A DNA stretch of 57,351 bases from DASQPR01 sp035713725 (GCA_035713725.1 DASTMZ010000077.1:1-57351), one strand, 5' to 3'. Positions 24,472 to 33,305 are shown, counted from the stretch's first letter. Notes: a model not told the origin generated them from the sequence alone. Program-made: numbers and translations.

Positions 24472-26064
24472 ATGAGCGATCCCACATCCGCAATGGCCAC
24501 GGCCGCTGTTGACGACGAGGCCCGCCTCGCCGAACTCGGCTACAAGCAGGAACTACACCGCCGGTTGTCCGGCTTCTCGAACTTCGCGGTCTCGTTCTCG
24601 ATCATCTCGATCCTCGCCGGCTGCATCACGTCCTACGGCATCGCAATGCACAACGGCGGCCCGATGGCCATCACGATCGGCTGGCTGCTCGTCGGCGCCC
24701 TCGTCACGTTCGTCGCGCTCGCGATGGGCGAGGTCTGCTCGGTCTACCCGACCGCCGGAGGCCTTTACTGGTGGGCATATGCGGTGGCCACCAAGAACAA
24801 GGCGGCCTGGGCGTGGTTCGCCGGCTGGTTCAACTTCCTCGGCCAGGTCGCGGTCACTGCCGCGATCGACTATGGCGCGGCGTGGACGACGACAGTGTTC
24901 CTTGGGCTTGTCTTCGGCCTGAAGTACACGCTGCTCAACACGTTCATCGTGTTCGTGGTCATCATCGCGCTGCACGGATTGCTCAACACGTTCGGCGTAA
25001 ACCTCGTCAAGCTACTGTCTGACGTCAGCGTCTGGTGGCACCTCGCCGGCGTCGCGTTCATTCTCGTCGTGCTGGCGGTTGTGCCGGATCACCACTACCC
25101 GATCGGGCAGGTGTTCGTCGGCACGTTCAATAGCACCGGGCTGCACGGTGCCGGCGCCGCGATCTACGCGTTCCTGATCGGCCTGCTGATGGCGCAGTAC
25201 ACCTACACCGGGTACGACGCGAGCGCGCACCTGTCGGAGGAGACGCACAACGCCTCGCGTCAGGCCCCGCAAGGCATCGTCATGTCGGTCGTCGTCTCCG
25301 TCATCGCAGGGTTCTTCTTGCTGTTCGCGGTCACGTGGGCGATCCAGGACTACAACGGCGAGTTGGCCGCCGCGTTCCCGCCGGCACAAATCTTCATCGA
25401 CGCCGCTGGCCGGCACATGGGCGAGTTCCTGCTGTTCATCTGTGTGCTCGCGCAGTTCTTCTGCGGCATGGCCTCGGTGACGGCGAACTCGCGCATGGCA
25501 TTTGCGTTCAGCCGCGACGGTGCGTTGCCGGGCTCGCGGTGGTGGAGCAAGGTCAACCCTAGGACGGGTACGCCGACCAACTCCATCTGGCTGTGCGTGG
25601 TGTGCTCCACGATCCTCGTACTGCCGGCGCTGAACAGCATCGTTGCGTACGCGGCGACCACCGCGATCGCGGTCATCGGGCTCTATGTCGCGTATGTCAT
25701 CCCGGTCTATCTCCGGTTGCGCGATCCCAACTTCAAGGTCGGGCCGTGGAACCTCGGCCGGTGGAGCAAGCCGATCGGCTGGACCGCGGTCATCTGGGTC
25801 GGCATCATCTGCATCCTGTTCATCCTGCCGATCGGCTACCCGATCACCTTCGGCTACGCGGGCAACTTCAACTACACGATCGTCGCGGTCGTCGTGGTGG
25901 TCGGTGGCGCGTGGCTGTGGTGGGCGGTATCCGCAAAGCGGTGGTTCACCGGTCCCCGGCAGAACATCGATAGCGTGGCTGGCGTACCCGGTCCGCGCGC
26001 TGCCGACCTGACGTCGACCATTGACGGAGCGGCGGTCGCCCGAGCCGAGGAGCCGATGGAGTAG
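24472..26064 (+). CDS. APC-superfamily amino acid / amine permease
   Basis: A 530-aa membrane protein with about 12 helices. It belongs to the amino-acid/choline-transporter type of the APC superfamily: LGYKQELHRRLSGFSNFAVS leader, MGEVCSVYPTAGGLYWWAY, QYTYTGYDASAHLSEETHNA and the late AFSRDGALPGSRWW motif. GABA, putrescine or amino-acid uptake is the family expectation. It heads the gamma-glutamyl-amine gene cluster on the same strand, which supports polyamine or GABA import. ATG 24472 has GGAG at 24461-24464 (7-nt spacing). Confidence 0.9.
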   Translation: MSDPTSAMATAAVDDEARLAELGYKQELHRRLSGFSNFAVSFSIISILAGCITSYGIAMHNGGPMAITIGWLLVGALVTFVALAMGEVCSVYPTAGGLYWWAYAVATKNKAAWAWFAGWFNFLGQVAVTAAIDYGAAWTTTVFLGLVFGLKYTLLNTFIVFVVIIALHGLLNTFGVNLVKLLSDVSVWWHLAGVAFILVVLAVVPDHHYPIGQVFVGTFNSTGLHGAGAAIYAFLIGLLMAQYTYTGYDASAHLSEETHNASRQAPQGIVMSVVVSVIAGFFLLFAVTWAIQDYNGELAAAFPPAQIFIDAAGRHMGEFLLFICVLAQFFCGMASVTANSRMAFAFSRDGALPGSRWWSKVNPRTGTPTNSIWLCVVCSTILVLPALNSIVAYAATTAIAVIGLYVAYVIPVYLRLRDPNFKVGPWNLGRWSKPIGWTAVIWVGIICILFILPIGYPITFGYAGNFNYTIVAVVVVVGGAWLWWAVSAKRWFTGPRQNIDSVAGVPGPRAADLTSTIDGAAVARAEEPME

Positions 26065-26140
26065 TCCGCCAGTCTGGTCCGGTTGGTGCGCGTACGCTCA
26101 CGGGCACCACCCGGGCCAGCGCCGGAAAGTGCGGGGGATC

Positions 26141-27244
26141 ATGACCGAGCTAGCGATCGCCGACGCCGGCGGCCCGCCCGGGCCGAGTCGGCGCCGCGGC
26201 CGCCGCCGAACCGCGGTCGACCCATCGCGCGCCGCGACACCGGTCGATGCCGTGGTGGGTACCGGCGCGGTGGCCGCCGGCGTCGCGGCGCTAGCCGTCG
26301 CGCCCGATGTGGGCGCGGACGCTACGGGCGGCGACGGCTTGGACCCAGACGGCTCGGACACAGACGGACTGGACACAGACGGCTCGGACACAGACGCCTT
26401 GGACTCAGACGGCTTGGACTCAGGCGGCTCGGACACAGACGGCTCGGACGCGGACGGCGCGACACGGGTGGCCGTGACTGCTCTGGCGGTGACGACTGCG
26501 ATGCCGCGGGTGGCGGGTGCCGTACGGGGCGGCACGGCCGTGTGGCGGCCGGTGCGCGGCGGCAACGCGTTCGAGATCACGGTGGCCCGTCTGGCGCAGG
26601 CGATCCGGCTCGGCATGGTGGCGGCCGGAGATCAGCTGCCACCCGAACGCGAGCTCGCGGAACGCTTGCAGGTCAGCCGCGTCACGCTCCGCGAGGCGAT
26701 CGCGGCGCTGCGGGACGCGGGCTACCTCGAGACGCGGCGTGGCCGAGCCGGCGGCACGTTCGTCGTCTACCGCGACAGTGCCCGGCCGGTGGCGGGACCG
26801 GACGAGGCCGCGACGCTGGCCCGCGAAATGGGCGACAAGCTGCACGACGCGCTGGACTTCCGCCGCGTCGTCGAGCCGGGGGCGGCGGCGCTGGCGGCAA
26901 CCCGGTCCCTCTCCGCCGCGGAACGTGCTCACCTGACGGCGTGCCTTGCGGCGGCGGCCGATCGCCGAGCGGCCGATCGCCGAGTCGCGGACTCCCGACT
27001 GCATCTCGCGATCGCCACCGCTGGCGGCTCACCGTCACTTGCCGCCGCGGTCGCGGACGTCCAGGTCACCGTCGATCGGTTGTTGGCCCTCATCCCGGTG
27101 CTGGAACGAAATCTCGCGCACTCGGATGCACAACACCGGCGCATCGTGGAAGCGATCCTTGGCGGTGACCCGAAGGCGGCGCGCACTGCGATGGAGGAGC
27201 ACTGTGACGGCACCGCCGAGCTGCTGCGCGGCCTGCTCGGCTAG
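26141..27244 (+). CDS. GntR-family (FadR/FCD-type) regulator with acidic repeat extension
   Basis: A 367-aa protein. Residues 1-135 are an unusual N-terminal extension: a basic Arg-rich start, an Ala/Val-rich stretch, then eight pentapeptide repeats of the type Gly-Ser/Leu-Asp-Thr-Asp. The GntR winged helix follows (LPPERELAERLQVSRVTLRE, AGYLETRRGRAGGTFV), then a C-terminal FCD effector domain (DFRRVVEPGAAALAAT, DSRLHLAIATAGGSPSL, QHRRIVEAI). Typical members are 220-260 aa. Position between permease and GlnA suggests it controls this catabolic cluster. ATG 26141 has GCGGGGGATC upstream. Confidence 0.87.
   Translation: MTELAIADAGGPPGPSRRRGRRRTAVDPSRAATPVDAVVGTGAVAAGVAALAVAPDVGADATGGDGLDPDGSDTDGLDTDGSDTDALDSDGLDSGGSDTDGSDADGATRVAVTALAVTTAMPRVAGAVRGGTAVWRPVRGGNAFEITVARLAQAIRLGMVAAGDQLPPERELAERLQVSRVTLREAIAALRDAGYLETRRGRAGGTFVVYRDSARPVAGPDEAATLAREMGDKLHDALDFRRVVEPGAAALAATRSLSAAERAHLTACLAAAADRRAADRRVADSRLHLAIATAGGSPSLAAAVADVQVTVDRLLALIPVLERNLAHSDAQHRRIVEAILGGDPKAARTAMEEHCDGTAELLRGLLG
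26336..26455 (+). repeat. 15-bp x 8 minisatellite in the GntR gene
   Basis: Eight contiguous 15-bp units of consensus GGCTCGGACACAGAC from 26336 to 26455. They keep frame and encode Asp-rich pentapeptides. Copies 2, 4 and 7 are identical, so the array is young or being homogenised. Confidence 0.92.
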
Positions 27245-27278
27245 CGCCGGCCGGCACGGATTCCACCGGTAGCGCCGA

Positions 27279-27307
27279 TTGACGGCGTAATGGTTCGGCA
27301 GTAGACC
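27279..27307 (+). promoter_or_regulatory. Candidate promoter before the glutamine-synthetase-like gene
   Basis: TTGACG (27279-27284), a 17-bp spacer and TAGACC (27302-27307) lie in the 108-nt gap between the GntR gene and the GlnA-like gene. Confidence 0.4.
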
Positions 27308-27352
27308 TAATGTGCGACTGACCTCTTGCGCGCTGGAAGGGTGGACCGCCGA

Positions 27353-28768
27353 ATGAACCCGAGCCTGAGCGTGGGGGAACTGCGCCGGCGGGTCGACGCG
27401 GGCGAGATCGACACCGTCGTGGTCGCCATCACCGACATGCAGGGGCGGCTGCAAGGCAAGCGGTGCCATGCTCGGTTCTTCCTCGACGAGGTGCTGCAGC
27501 ACGGCACCGAAGGCTGCAACTACCTGCTCGCCGTCGACGTGGACATGAACACCGTTGACGGGTACGCCATGTCGTCGTGGTCCGCCGGGTACGGCGACCT
27601 GGCAATGCGGCCGGATCTCGCGACGCTCCGCATCGTGCCGTGGCAAGCGGGTACGGCGATGGTGCTCGCCGATGTCGCCTGGTTGGACGGTACGGACGTG
27701 GTGGCGTCGCCGCGTCAGATCCTGCGCCGGCAACTCGACCGGTTGGCGGCGCACGGATTGACCGCCTTCGCCGGCACCGAACTGGAGTTCATCGTCTACC
27801 GCGACTCGTACGAGGATGCGTGGCGGCGCGGATACCGGGACCTGACACCGGCGAACCTCTACAACGTGGACTACTCGTTGCTCGGCACGGCGCGCGTCGA
27901 GCCGTTGCTGCGCCGTATCCGCAACGAAATGGCCGGCGCCGGCCTCACGCCGGAGAGCGCGAAGGGCGAATGCAACCTCGGCCAGCACGAGATCGCCTTC
28001 CGCTATGCCGACGCCCTCACGTGCGCCGACCATCACGTGATCTACAAGAACGGCGCGAAGGAGATCGCCGCGCAGGACGGCATGTCGCTGACGTTCATGG
28101 CCAAGCCGAACCAGCGTGAGGGCAACTCCTGTCACATCCATTTCTCGTTGCGCGCCATCGACGGCGCTGGGTCGGGCGCTGGGTCCGGTGGGGGAGCCGT
28201 CGGCACCGGGTCGAACCACAATGCGGCGATGGCCGGCGACGGCCCAGCGCACCTGTCGCCGCTCGGGCAGTCCGTAGTGGCCGGCCTGCTGGCGACGATG
28301 CGCGACTTCAGCCTGCTCTACGCGCCGAACATCAACTCGTACAAGCGTTATCAGCCCGGTTCGTTCGCGCCGACCGCGGTGCGTTGGGGACGCGACAACC
28401 GGACCTGCGCGCTGCGGATGGTCGGCCACTCGCCGGACTCCATACGGGTGGAGAACCGTACCCCCGGCGGCGACGTGAACCCGTACCTCGCGATTGCGGG
28501 CATGGTTGCCGCCGCCGTGTACGGCATCGAGCGCCAGCTGACCTTGGAGCCCGAGTACCCCGGCAACGCGTACGACGACACCGAGGGCCCACGGATGCCG
28601 GCCACCTTGCGAGAGGCGCTCGCCGCGTGGGAATCGTCGACGATCGCCGGTGACGCGTTCGGGGCCGACGTTGTCGCGCATTACGTGAACAACGCGCGCG
28701 TAGAGCTCGCCGCCTTCGACGCGGCCGTGACGGACTGGGAGTTGACGCGTGGCTTCGAGCGCTTGTGA
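27353..28768 (+). CDS. Glutamine-synthetase-family gamma-glutamyl-amine ligase (GlnA3/GlnA4/PuuA-like)
   Basis: A 471-aa GS-fold ATP-dependent ligase. Active-site segments are visible: AFAGTELEFIVYR, ESAKGECNLGQHEIAF, NSCHIHFSLR, NINSYKRYQPGSFAP and NRTCALRMVG. The adenylylation-site motif of true GlnA (NLYDLP) is absent, and the neighbours process gamma-glutamyl compounds. It is therefore more likely to glutamylate a polyamine or amine than ammonia. A Gly/Ser/Ala insert of about 25 residues, with a 12-bp repeat, follows HIHFSLR. ATG 27353 lies 12 nt after GGAAGG; GTG 27341 and TTG 27326 are alternatives. Confidence 0.9.
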   Translation: MNPSLSVGELRRRVDAGEIDTVVVAITDMQGRLQGKRCHARFFLDEVLQHGTEGCNYLLAVDVDMNTVDGYAMSSWSAGYGDLAMRPDLATLRIVPWQAGTAMVLADVAWLDGTDVVASPRQILRRQLDRLAAHGLTAFAGTELEFIVYRDSYEDAWRRGYRDLTPANLYNVDYSLLGTARVEPLLRRIRNEMAGAGLTPESAKGECNLGQHEIAFRYADALTCADHHVIYKNGAKEIAAQDGMSLTFMAKPNQREGNSCHIHFSLRAIDGAGSGAGSGGGAVGTGSNHNAAMAGDGPAHLSPLGQSVVAGLLATMRDFSLLYAPNINSYKRYQPGSFAPTAVRWGRDNRTCALRMVGHSPDSIRVENRTPGGDVNPYLAIAGMVAAAVYGIERQLTLEPEYPGNAYDDTEGPRMPATLREALAAWESSTIAGDAFGADVVAHYVNNARVELAAFDAAVTDWELTRGFERL

Positions 28769-28955
28769 CACCTGGGCGGCAGGGGCGCGGGCGGTCCTGG
28801 CCGGCGCCAACCAACCGGGCCGACGCGGAAGGCCCGGTGCCGGGCCGAGCTCGCGCAATTTGACTCGCGCCACGCTGGCGGCGCGAACTGGCCGCATCCG
28901 CGGTCAGGGGTGGGGGGAAAGGTCCTGGGGAGGCTCCCACACCACTCCGGCTGTG

Positions 28956-29036
28956 GTCCGAGGCGGCGTAGTCCGACACTGGGCGCTGAAAGGCGACGTG
29001 GTCCGACGCGGTGCGGTCCGACGTGCTGTGGTCCGA
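28956..29036. repeat. 15-bp-phased GTCCGA repeat between glnA-like and aldehyde dehydrogenase genes
   Basis: GTCCGA occurs at 28956, 28971, 29001, 29016 and 29031, all in 15-bp register (the 28986 position is degenerate), in the 294-nt gap before the dehydrogenase. On the plus strand the frame stays open and would encode repeated Cys-Gly-Pro-Thr, but nothing supports translation. Confidence 0.75.
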
Positions 29037-29062
29037 CCCGATGCATGGTGCGCGGGAACGTC

Positions 29063-30415
29063 ATGAAGCTGATCAACCCGGCCAACGAGAAGGTCATCGC
29101 GGACGTCGAGCCGACATCGCTCGACGAGACGGACGCCGCTATCGAACGCTCGAGGGGGGCGTTCGATGGCTGGCGTCGCGTCTCGCCCAGCGATCGGGCA
29201 CGGCTGCTGCGCCGCTTCGCGGCCGTGGTGGACGCGCACATCGACGAACTCGCCGCGCTCGAGGTGGAAAACTCCGGGCACACGATCGGCAATGCCCGAT
29301 GGGAGGCGGGCAACGTACGCGACGTGCTCAACTTCTACGCCGGCGCGCCGGAACGCCTGCACGGCAAGCAGATCCCGGTGCCCGGTGGCGTGGACATGAC
29401 GTTCCACGAGCCGCTCGGCGTGGTCGGAATCGTCGTGCCGTGGAACTTTCCGATGCCGATCGCCGGCTGGGGTTTCGCCCCCGCGCTTGCGGCCGGCAAC
29501 ACGGTGGTTCTGAAGCCAGCCGAGGTCACGCCGCTGACCGCGCTGCGGCTCGCGGAGTTGGCGCTCGACGCCGGCTTGCCGGAGCACGTCTTTACCGTCG
29601 TACCCGGTAAGGGATCGGTCGTCGGCGAGCGGTTCGTGACGCATCCCGCGGTCCGCAAGGTGTGCTTTACCGGCTCGACCGAGGTCGGCAAGCGGATCAT
29701 GGCCGGCTGCTCCGACCAGGTCAAGCGCGTCACGCTGGAGCTCGGCGGCAAGTCGGCCAACATCGTGTTCGCCGACGCGGATCTCGAGGCGGCGGCCGCG
29801 GCCGCGCCGGCGGGCGTGTTCGACAACGCGGGCCAGGACTGCTGCGCGCGATCACGGATTCTCGTCGAGGCGTCCGCGTACGACCGGTTCATGGCGCTGC
29901 TCGAGCCGGCGGTCCAGGCGTACCGCTGTGAGGATCCGAGCCTGGAGACGGCGCAGATGGGTCCGCTCATCACCGGCGCACAGCGCGACGTGGTCGCGTC
30001 ATACGTCGACGGCGCGCAGGTGGCGTTCCGCGGCTCGTGCCCGGCGGGCGAGGGGTTCTGGTTTCCGCCGACCGTGCTGGCCACCGGGTCGGCCAGTGAG
30101 GCGCACTGGCGCGAGGAGATCTTCGGTCCGGTCGTCTCGGTGCTGCCGTTCACCGACGAGTCGGAGGCCGTACGGCTCGCGAACGACACCGAATACGGCC
30201 TGTCCGGGTCGCTGTGGACGCGCGACGTGGGGCGCGCGCTACGAGTGGCCCGCGCCGTCGAGACTGGCACGTTAAGCGTCAACTCGCATTCGTCGGTGCG
30301 CTACTGGACGCCGTTCGGGGGGATGAAGCAATCGGGCCTCGGCCGCGAGTTGGGACCCGACGCGCTGCACGCGTTCAGCGACGTGAAGAACGTGTTCATC
30401 GCAACCGATCCCTAG
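29063..30415 (+). CDS. Aldehyde dehydrogenase (gamma-glutamyl-aminoaldehyde type)
   Basis: NAD(P)+-dependent aldehyde dehydrogenase, 450 aa. Motifs are VVPWNFPMPIAGWGFAPAL, LKPAEVTPLTALRL, the nucleotide loop FTGSTEVGKRIM, catalytic-base region LELGGKSANIVF, nucleophile region GQDCCARSR, EEIFGPVVSVLPF and PFGGMKQSGLGRELG. In this cluster the likely substrate is a gamma-glutamyl-aminoaldehyde such as gamma-glutamyl-GABA aldehyde (PuuC-like step), by context. ATG 29063 (MKLINPAN) matches family starts; ATG 29045 is a less likely alternative. Confidence 0.93.
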   Translation: MKLINPANEKVIADVEPTSLDETDAAIERSRGAFDGWRRVSPSDRARLLRRFAAVVDAHIDELAALEVENSGHTIGNARWEAGNVRDVLNFYAGAPERLHGKQIPVPGGVDMTFHEPLGVVGIVVPWNFPMPIAGWGFAPALAAGNTVVLKPAEVTPLTALRLAELALDAGLPEHVFTVVPGKGSVVGERFVTHPAVRKVCFTGSTEVGKRIMAGCSDQVKRVTLELGGKSANIVFADADLEAAAAAAPAGVFDNAGQDCCARSRILVEASAYDRFMALLEPAVQAYRCEDPSLETAQMGPLITGAQRDVVASYVDGAQVAFRGSCPAGEGFWFPPTVLATGSASEAHWREEIFGPVVSVLPFTDESEAVRLANDTEYGLSGSLWTRDVGRALRVARAVETGTLSVNSHSSVRYWTPFGGMKQSGLGRELGPDALHAFSDVKNVFIATDP

Positions 30416-30501
30416 TCCGAGACGTACGTTCAGGTCGTCGCCTCACTATCCACCCGGTTTGTATCGTGGTTTGTCATCATCGTTGTGGTAGTCCGGTCGT
30501 T

Positions 30502-30537
30502 AGTCGTCTGTTGGTCTTCAGTCGTCTGTTGGTCTTC
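30502..30537. repeat. Perfect 18-bp tandem duplication before the SDR gene
   Basis: AGTCGTCTGTTGGTCTTC occurs twice head to tail at 30502-30519 and 30520-30537, 14 nt before the GTG of the next gene. The region is T-rich compared with its surroundings. Confidence 0.9.
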
Positions 30538-30551
30538 GTGTTGGAGGCAAC

Positions 30552-31319
30552 GTGGCAGGGCGCTTACAGGATCGCGTCGCGGTGATCACCGGCGGCGGTA
30601 GTGGCATAGGTCTGGCCACCGCGCGCCGCTTCCGGGACGAGGGCGCGGTCGTCGTGATCGTGGACGTCGCGGTCGACGCCGGAAAGGCCGCCGCCGACGA
30701 GGTGGGCGGCGAGTTCGTCGCCACGGACGTCACTGACGAAGCCGCGGTACGAGAGCTGTTCGCGCACGTGGCGACCGAACACGGCCGGGTGGACGTGGCG
30801 TTCAACAATGCCGGCATCTCGCCACCGGACGACGACTCGATCCTGGACACGGATCTGGACGTGTGGGAGCGGGTGCAGCGCGTGAACCTGACCAGCGTCT
30901 ACCTGTGCTGTAAGTACGCGATCGGTCACATGCGCGCACAGGGCAAGGGCTCGATCATCAACACGGCGTCGTTCGTCGCGCTGATGGGCGCCGCGACGTC
31001 GCAGATCTCGTACACCGCAAGTAAGGGCGGCGTGCTCGCGCTGACCCGCGAACTCGGCGTGCAGTTCGCCCGCGAAGGCATCCGGATCAATGCGCTGTGT
31101 CCCGGACCGATCAATACGCCGCTGCTGCGCGAGTTGTTCGCCAAGGACCCGGAACGCGCGGCACGCCGCCTCGTACACATCCCGATGGGCCGCTTCGGCG
31201 AACCGGAGGAGATCGCCGCGGCCGTCGCGTTCCTCGCCAGCGACGATGCATCGTTCATCACCGCGAACACCTTCGTCGTGGACGGCGGCCTCACCGGTGC
31301 CTATGTCACGCCGCTGTAG
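30552..31319 (+). CDS. Short-chain dehydrogenase/reductase
   Basis: Classical SDR, 255 aa, Rossmann fold. Cofactor loop TGGGSGIG, Asp after beta-2 (VIVDVAV) favouring NAD(H), then NNAG, catalytic Ser in INTASF, Tyr-x3-Lys in SYTASKGG and the PG motif CPGPINTP. In the glnA-like/aldehyde-dehydrogenase cluster it may oxidise an alcohol or amine-derived intermediate; its exact step is unknown. From memory the M. tuberculosis equivalent is Rv2857c. GTG 30552 has GGAGG at 30543-30547. Confidence 0.92.
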   Translation: MAGRLQDRVAVITGGGSGIGLATARRFRDEGAVVVIVDVAVDAGKAAADEVGGEFVATDVTDEAAVRELFAHVATEHGRVDVAFNNAGISPPDDDSILDTDLDVWERVQRVNLTSVYLCCKYAIGHMRAQGKGSIINTASFVALMGAATSQISYTASKGGVLALTRELGVQFAREGIRINALCPGPINTPLLRELFAKDPERAARRLVHIPMGRFGEPEEIAAAVAFLASDDASFITANTFVVDGGLTGAYVTPL

Positions 31320-31322
31320 CCG

Positions 31323-31379
31323 TGTCGCTGGGGCCCTGTCGCTGGGGCCGTGGCAATTGGGGGGCCTTGGCAATTGGGG
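31323..31379. repeat. Two adjacent short tandem duplications after the SDR gene
   Basis: TGTCGCTGGGGCC occurs at 31323-31335 and 31337-31349 (14-bp period), followed by TGGCAATTGGGG at 31351 and 31368 (17-bp period). Two unrelated duplications lie side by side in one 99-nt gap. Confidence 0.85.
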
Positions 31380-31405
31380 CGGGACGCCGGTCCGGCCGGG
31401 CGCGA

Positions 31406-31411
31406 TAGCGT
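31406..31411 (+). promoter_or_regulatory. Candidate -10 for leaderless gamma-glutamyl hydrolase mRNA
   Basis: TAGCGT ends 7 nt before the GTG at 31419; no Shine-Dalgarno. Confidence 0.4.
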
Positions 31412-31418
31412 TGCGCCC

Positions 31419-32249
31419 GTGACCTCCCGCGTTCTCTCGCGTGATCTCCGGACACGCCCGCTGATCGGCCTGACCACCTACGGCGAGACGATGCCGTTCG
31501 GTTCCGGTGAGACGTACGCCGCGGCACTGCCGATGGCATACGTACGCGCCGTGCAAGCCAGTGGCGGCCGCGCCGTGCTGCTGCCGGAGGACGATCCGGG
31601 TACGGACGTGCTCGACGCGCTCGACGGCATCGTGTTCACCGGCGGAGCCGACGTGCAGCCGTCGTACTACGGCCAGACGCCGCATCCGCGCACGTACCTT
31701 CGGCCGGCGCGGGACGACTCGGAGATGACTCTGCTTCGCGGGGCACTCGATCGGGACATGCCAGTGCTCGCCATCTGCCGCGGGATGCAGTTGCTGACTG
31801 TCGCGTACGGTGGCCGGCTGCATCAGCACCTGCCCGACGTACTCGGACACGACCGACACCGGCCTTCGGTCGGGTACGGCACCCACGACGTACGGCTCGC
31901 GGCGGGCTCGGCGTCCGCTGCAATGCTCGGCGAGCGGACGACGGTGAATTCGTTGCACCACCAGGGGGTCGCGGATGTCGGCTCGCTGACCGCCACCGGC
32001 TGGGCCGTGGACGCTGCCGCCGACCACGGGGCGGCAGCCGACTTGGCCGCGGCCGAAGCGCTAGTCGAAGCGGTCGAGGATCCGTCGAAGTCGTTTGTTG
32101 TCGGTGTCCAGTGGCACCCCGAGCAGATGACTGACTGGCGGTTGTTCGAGGGCTTCCTGCGTGCCATCACCGGCGACACCACGACAGCGCCAGACGGCCG
32201 TCCGGCCACGACTGCGACCCCGCCCACCGGCACGGTTCCTGCTCATTGA
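31419..32249 (+). CDS. Class I glutamine amidotransferase-like gamma-glutamyl hydrolase (PuuD-like)
   Basis: A 276-aa peptidase C26-type hydrolase. The start is RPLIGLTTYGETM, the oxyanion region is IVFTGGADVQPSYYG, the nucleophile Cys is in LAICRGMQLL, NSLHHQGV follows, and catalytic His is in VQWHPEQM. PuuD hydrolyses gamma-glutamyl-GABA to GABA and glutamate, which fits as the last step of this cluster. From memory it matches Rv2859c in position and type. A Thr/Pro-rich tail follows the domain. The start is GTG 31419, without a ribosome-binding site. Confidence 0.9.
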   Translation: MTSRVLSRDLRTRPLIGLTTYGETMPFGSGETYAAALPMAYVRAVQASGGRAVLLPEDDPGTDVLDALDGIVFTGGADVQPSYYGQTPHPRTYLRPARDDSEMTLLRGALDRDMPVLAICRGMQLLTVAYGGRLHQHLPDVLGHDRHRPSVGYGTHDVRLAAGSASAAMLGERTTVNSLHHQGVADVGSLTATGWAVDAAADHGAAADLAAAEALVEAVEDPSKSFVVGVQWHPEQMTDWRLFEGFLRAITGDTTTAPDGRPATTATPPTGTVPAH

Positions 32250-32259
32250 TCACCCGACG

Positions 32260-33123
32260 TCAGTCGATCAGGGGGCGCACCTCGTCGGCGACGAACCGGA
32301 CGAACGACTCCGGGTCGGCGTCGAGTACGGGCTGCAGGATGACGGCGGTGGCACCGGCGTCCGCGAGTTCACGTACGGCATCCGCCACGGCGGGCGGATC
32401 CCCGCCGGCACCGAATAGATCCGACTCGCCGTAATACTCCGCGTTGGTGCGCAGCTGCTCGGCGGCGTCTGGTCCAATGGCGACCGGTAGGTAGACCGTG
32501 ATGCGGTGCGGATCCGTACGGCCGGCGGCACGCTGTCCCTCGGCGATGAGAGTGGCTGCGGCTCGTACGGCGTCCGGCGGCGAGCCGCCGGTGAGCACCG
32601 TACCGTCCGCGATCTCGCCACTGAGACGCATCGTACGTGGACCGCTAGCAGCGGCGTGTACTGCCGGCGTCGACGCTGGCGGCCAGTCGAGCGCGACGTC
32701 GGTCAGGCGGACGTAGCGGCCGTGGACCGTGAGTCGCTCGCCGGCGAGGAGCGAGCGGAGCGCTGTCGCGTATTCGCGAAGCAACGTGAGCGGCGACGCC
32801 GGCTTCGCGCCCACCTGTTCCATCCAGCTCTGCACGCCGTGTCCGATCCCCGCGATGGCGCGGCCCGGAAACATCCGGTCGAGCGTCGCGATCTCCATCG
32901 CGGCAAGCGCGACATTCCGCAGTGGCACCGGAAACACGCCAACGCCGACGCGCAACCGATCGGTCCAAGCGAGCGCGGCCGTGGCCGACGACACGCCACC
33001 CTCACGGAAGCAGTCCTCCCACAGCCAGAGTTCGTCGAGTCCTGCGGAGTCCGCGGCCCGCGCAACAGCGCGCAATCGTTCGGGTGGCAAGCTGGGCGTA
33101 AACACCGCACCGATGGTCGTCAT
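32260..33123 (-). CDS. LLM-class flavin-dependent oxidoreductase
   Basis: Luciferase-like TIM-barrel monooxygenase/reductase (FMN or F420), 287 aa. Motifs are ARAADSAGLDELWLWED, LRVGVGVFPVPLRNV, EIATLDRMFPGRAIAGIGHG and a C-terminal ELADAGATAVILQPV segment. Substrate unknown; F420 use is plausible because another F420-type protein lies at 38148-38654. ATG 33123 (MTTIGAVF) fits the family start. The frame is open for another 102 codons upstream, but that part is repeat-derived. It converges with the hydrolase gene, 10 nt apart. Confidence 0.88.
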   Translation of the reverse strand: MTTIGAVFTPSLPPERLRAVARAADSAGLDELWLWEDCFREGGVSSATAALAWTDRLRVGVGVFPVPLRNVALAAMEIATLDRMFPGRAIAGIGHGVQSWMEQVGAKPASPLTLLREYATALRSLLAGERLTVHGRYVRLTDVALDWPPASTPAVHAAASGPRTMRLSGEIADGTVLTGGSPPDAVRAAATLIAEGQRAAGRTDPHRITVYLPVAIGPDAAEQLRTNAEYYGESDLFGAGGDPPAVADAVRELADAGATAVILQPVLDADPESFVRFVADEVRPLID

Positions 33124-33266
33124 GCGATCATCATGCCGACGACCGCCGACAAGACCAGCTCGCCGGATCGGCTGACCAGACCGGCTGGCGAGACCGGCCG
33201 ACAAGACCCGCCAGAGAGGATCGCTTGACCGGCCCGCCTGACCGAACCACCTGACAGGCCGGGCGG

Positions 33267-33305
33267 GCTGGACCTGAGCAACAACGCTGGACCTGAGCAA
33301 CAAAC
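33267..33305. repeat. 19-bp tandem duplication
   Basis: GCTGGACCTGAGCAACAA is repeated at 33267 and 33286 with a 19-bp period, the second copy gaining one A. Confidence 0.88.
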
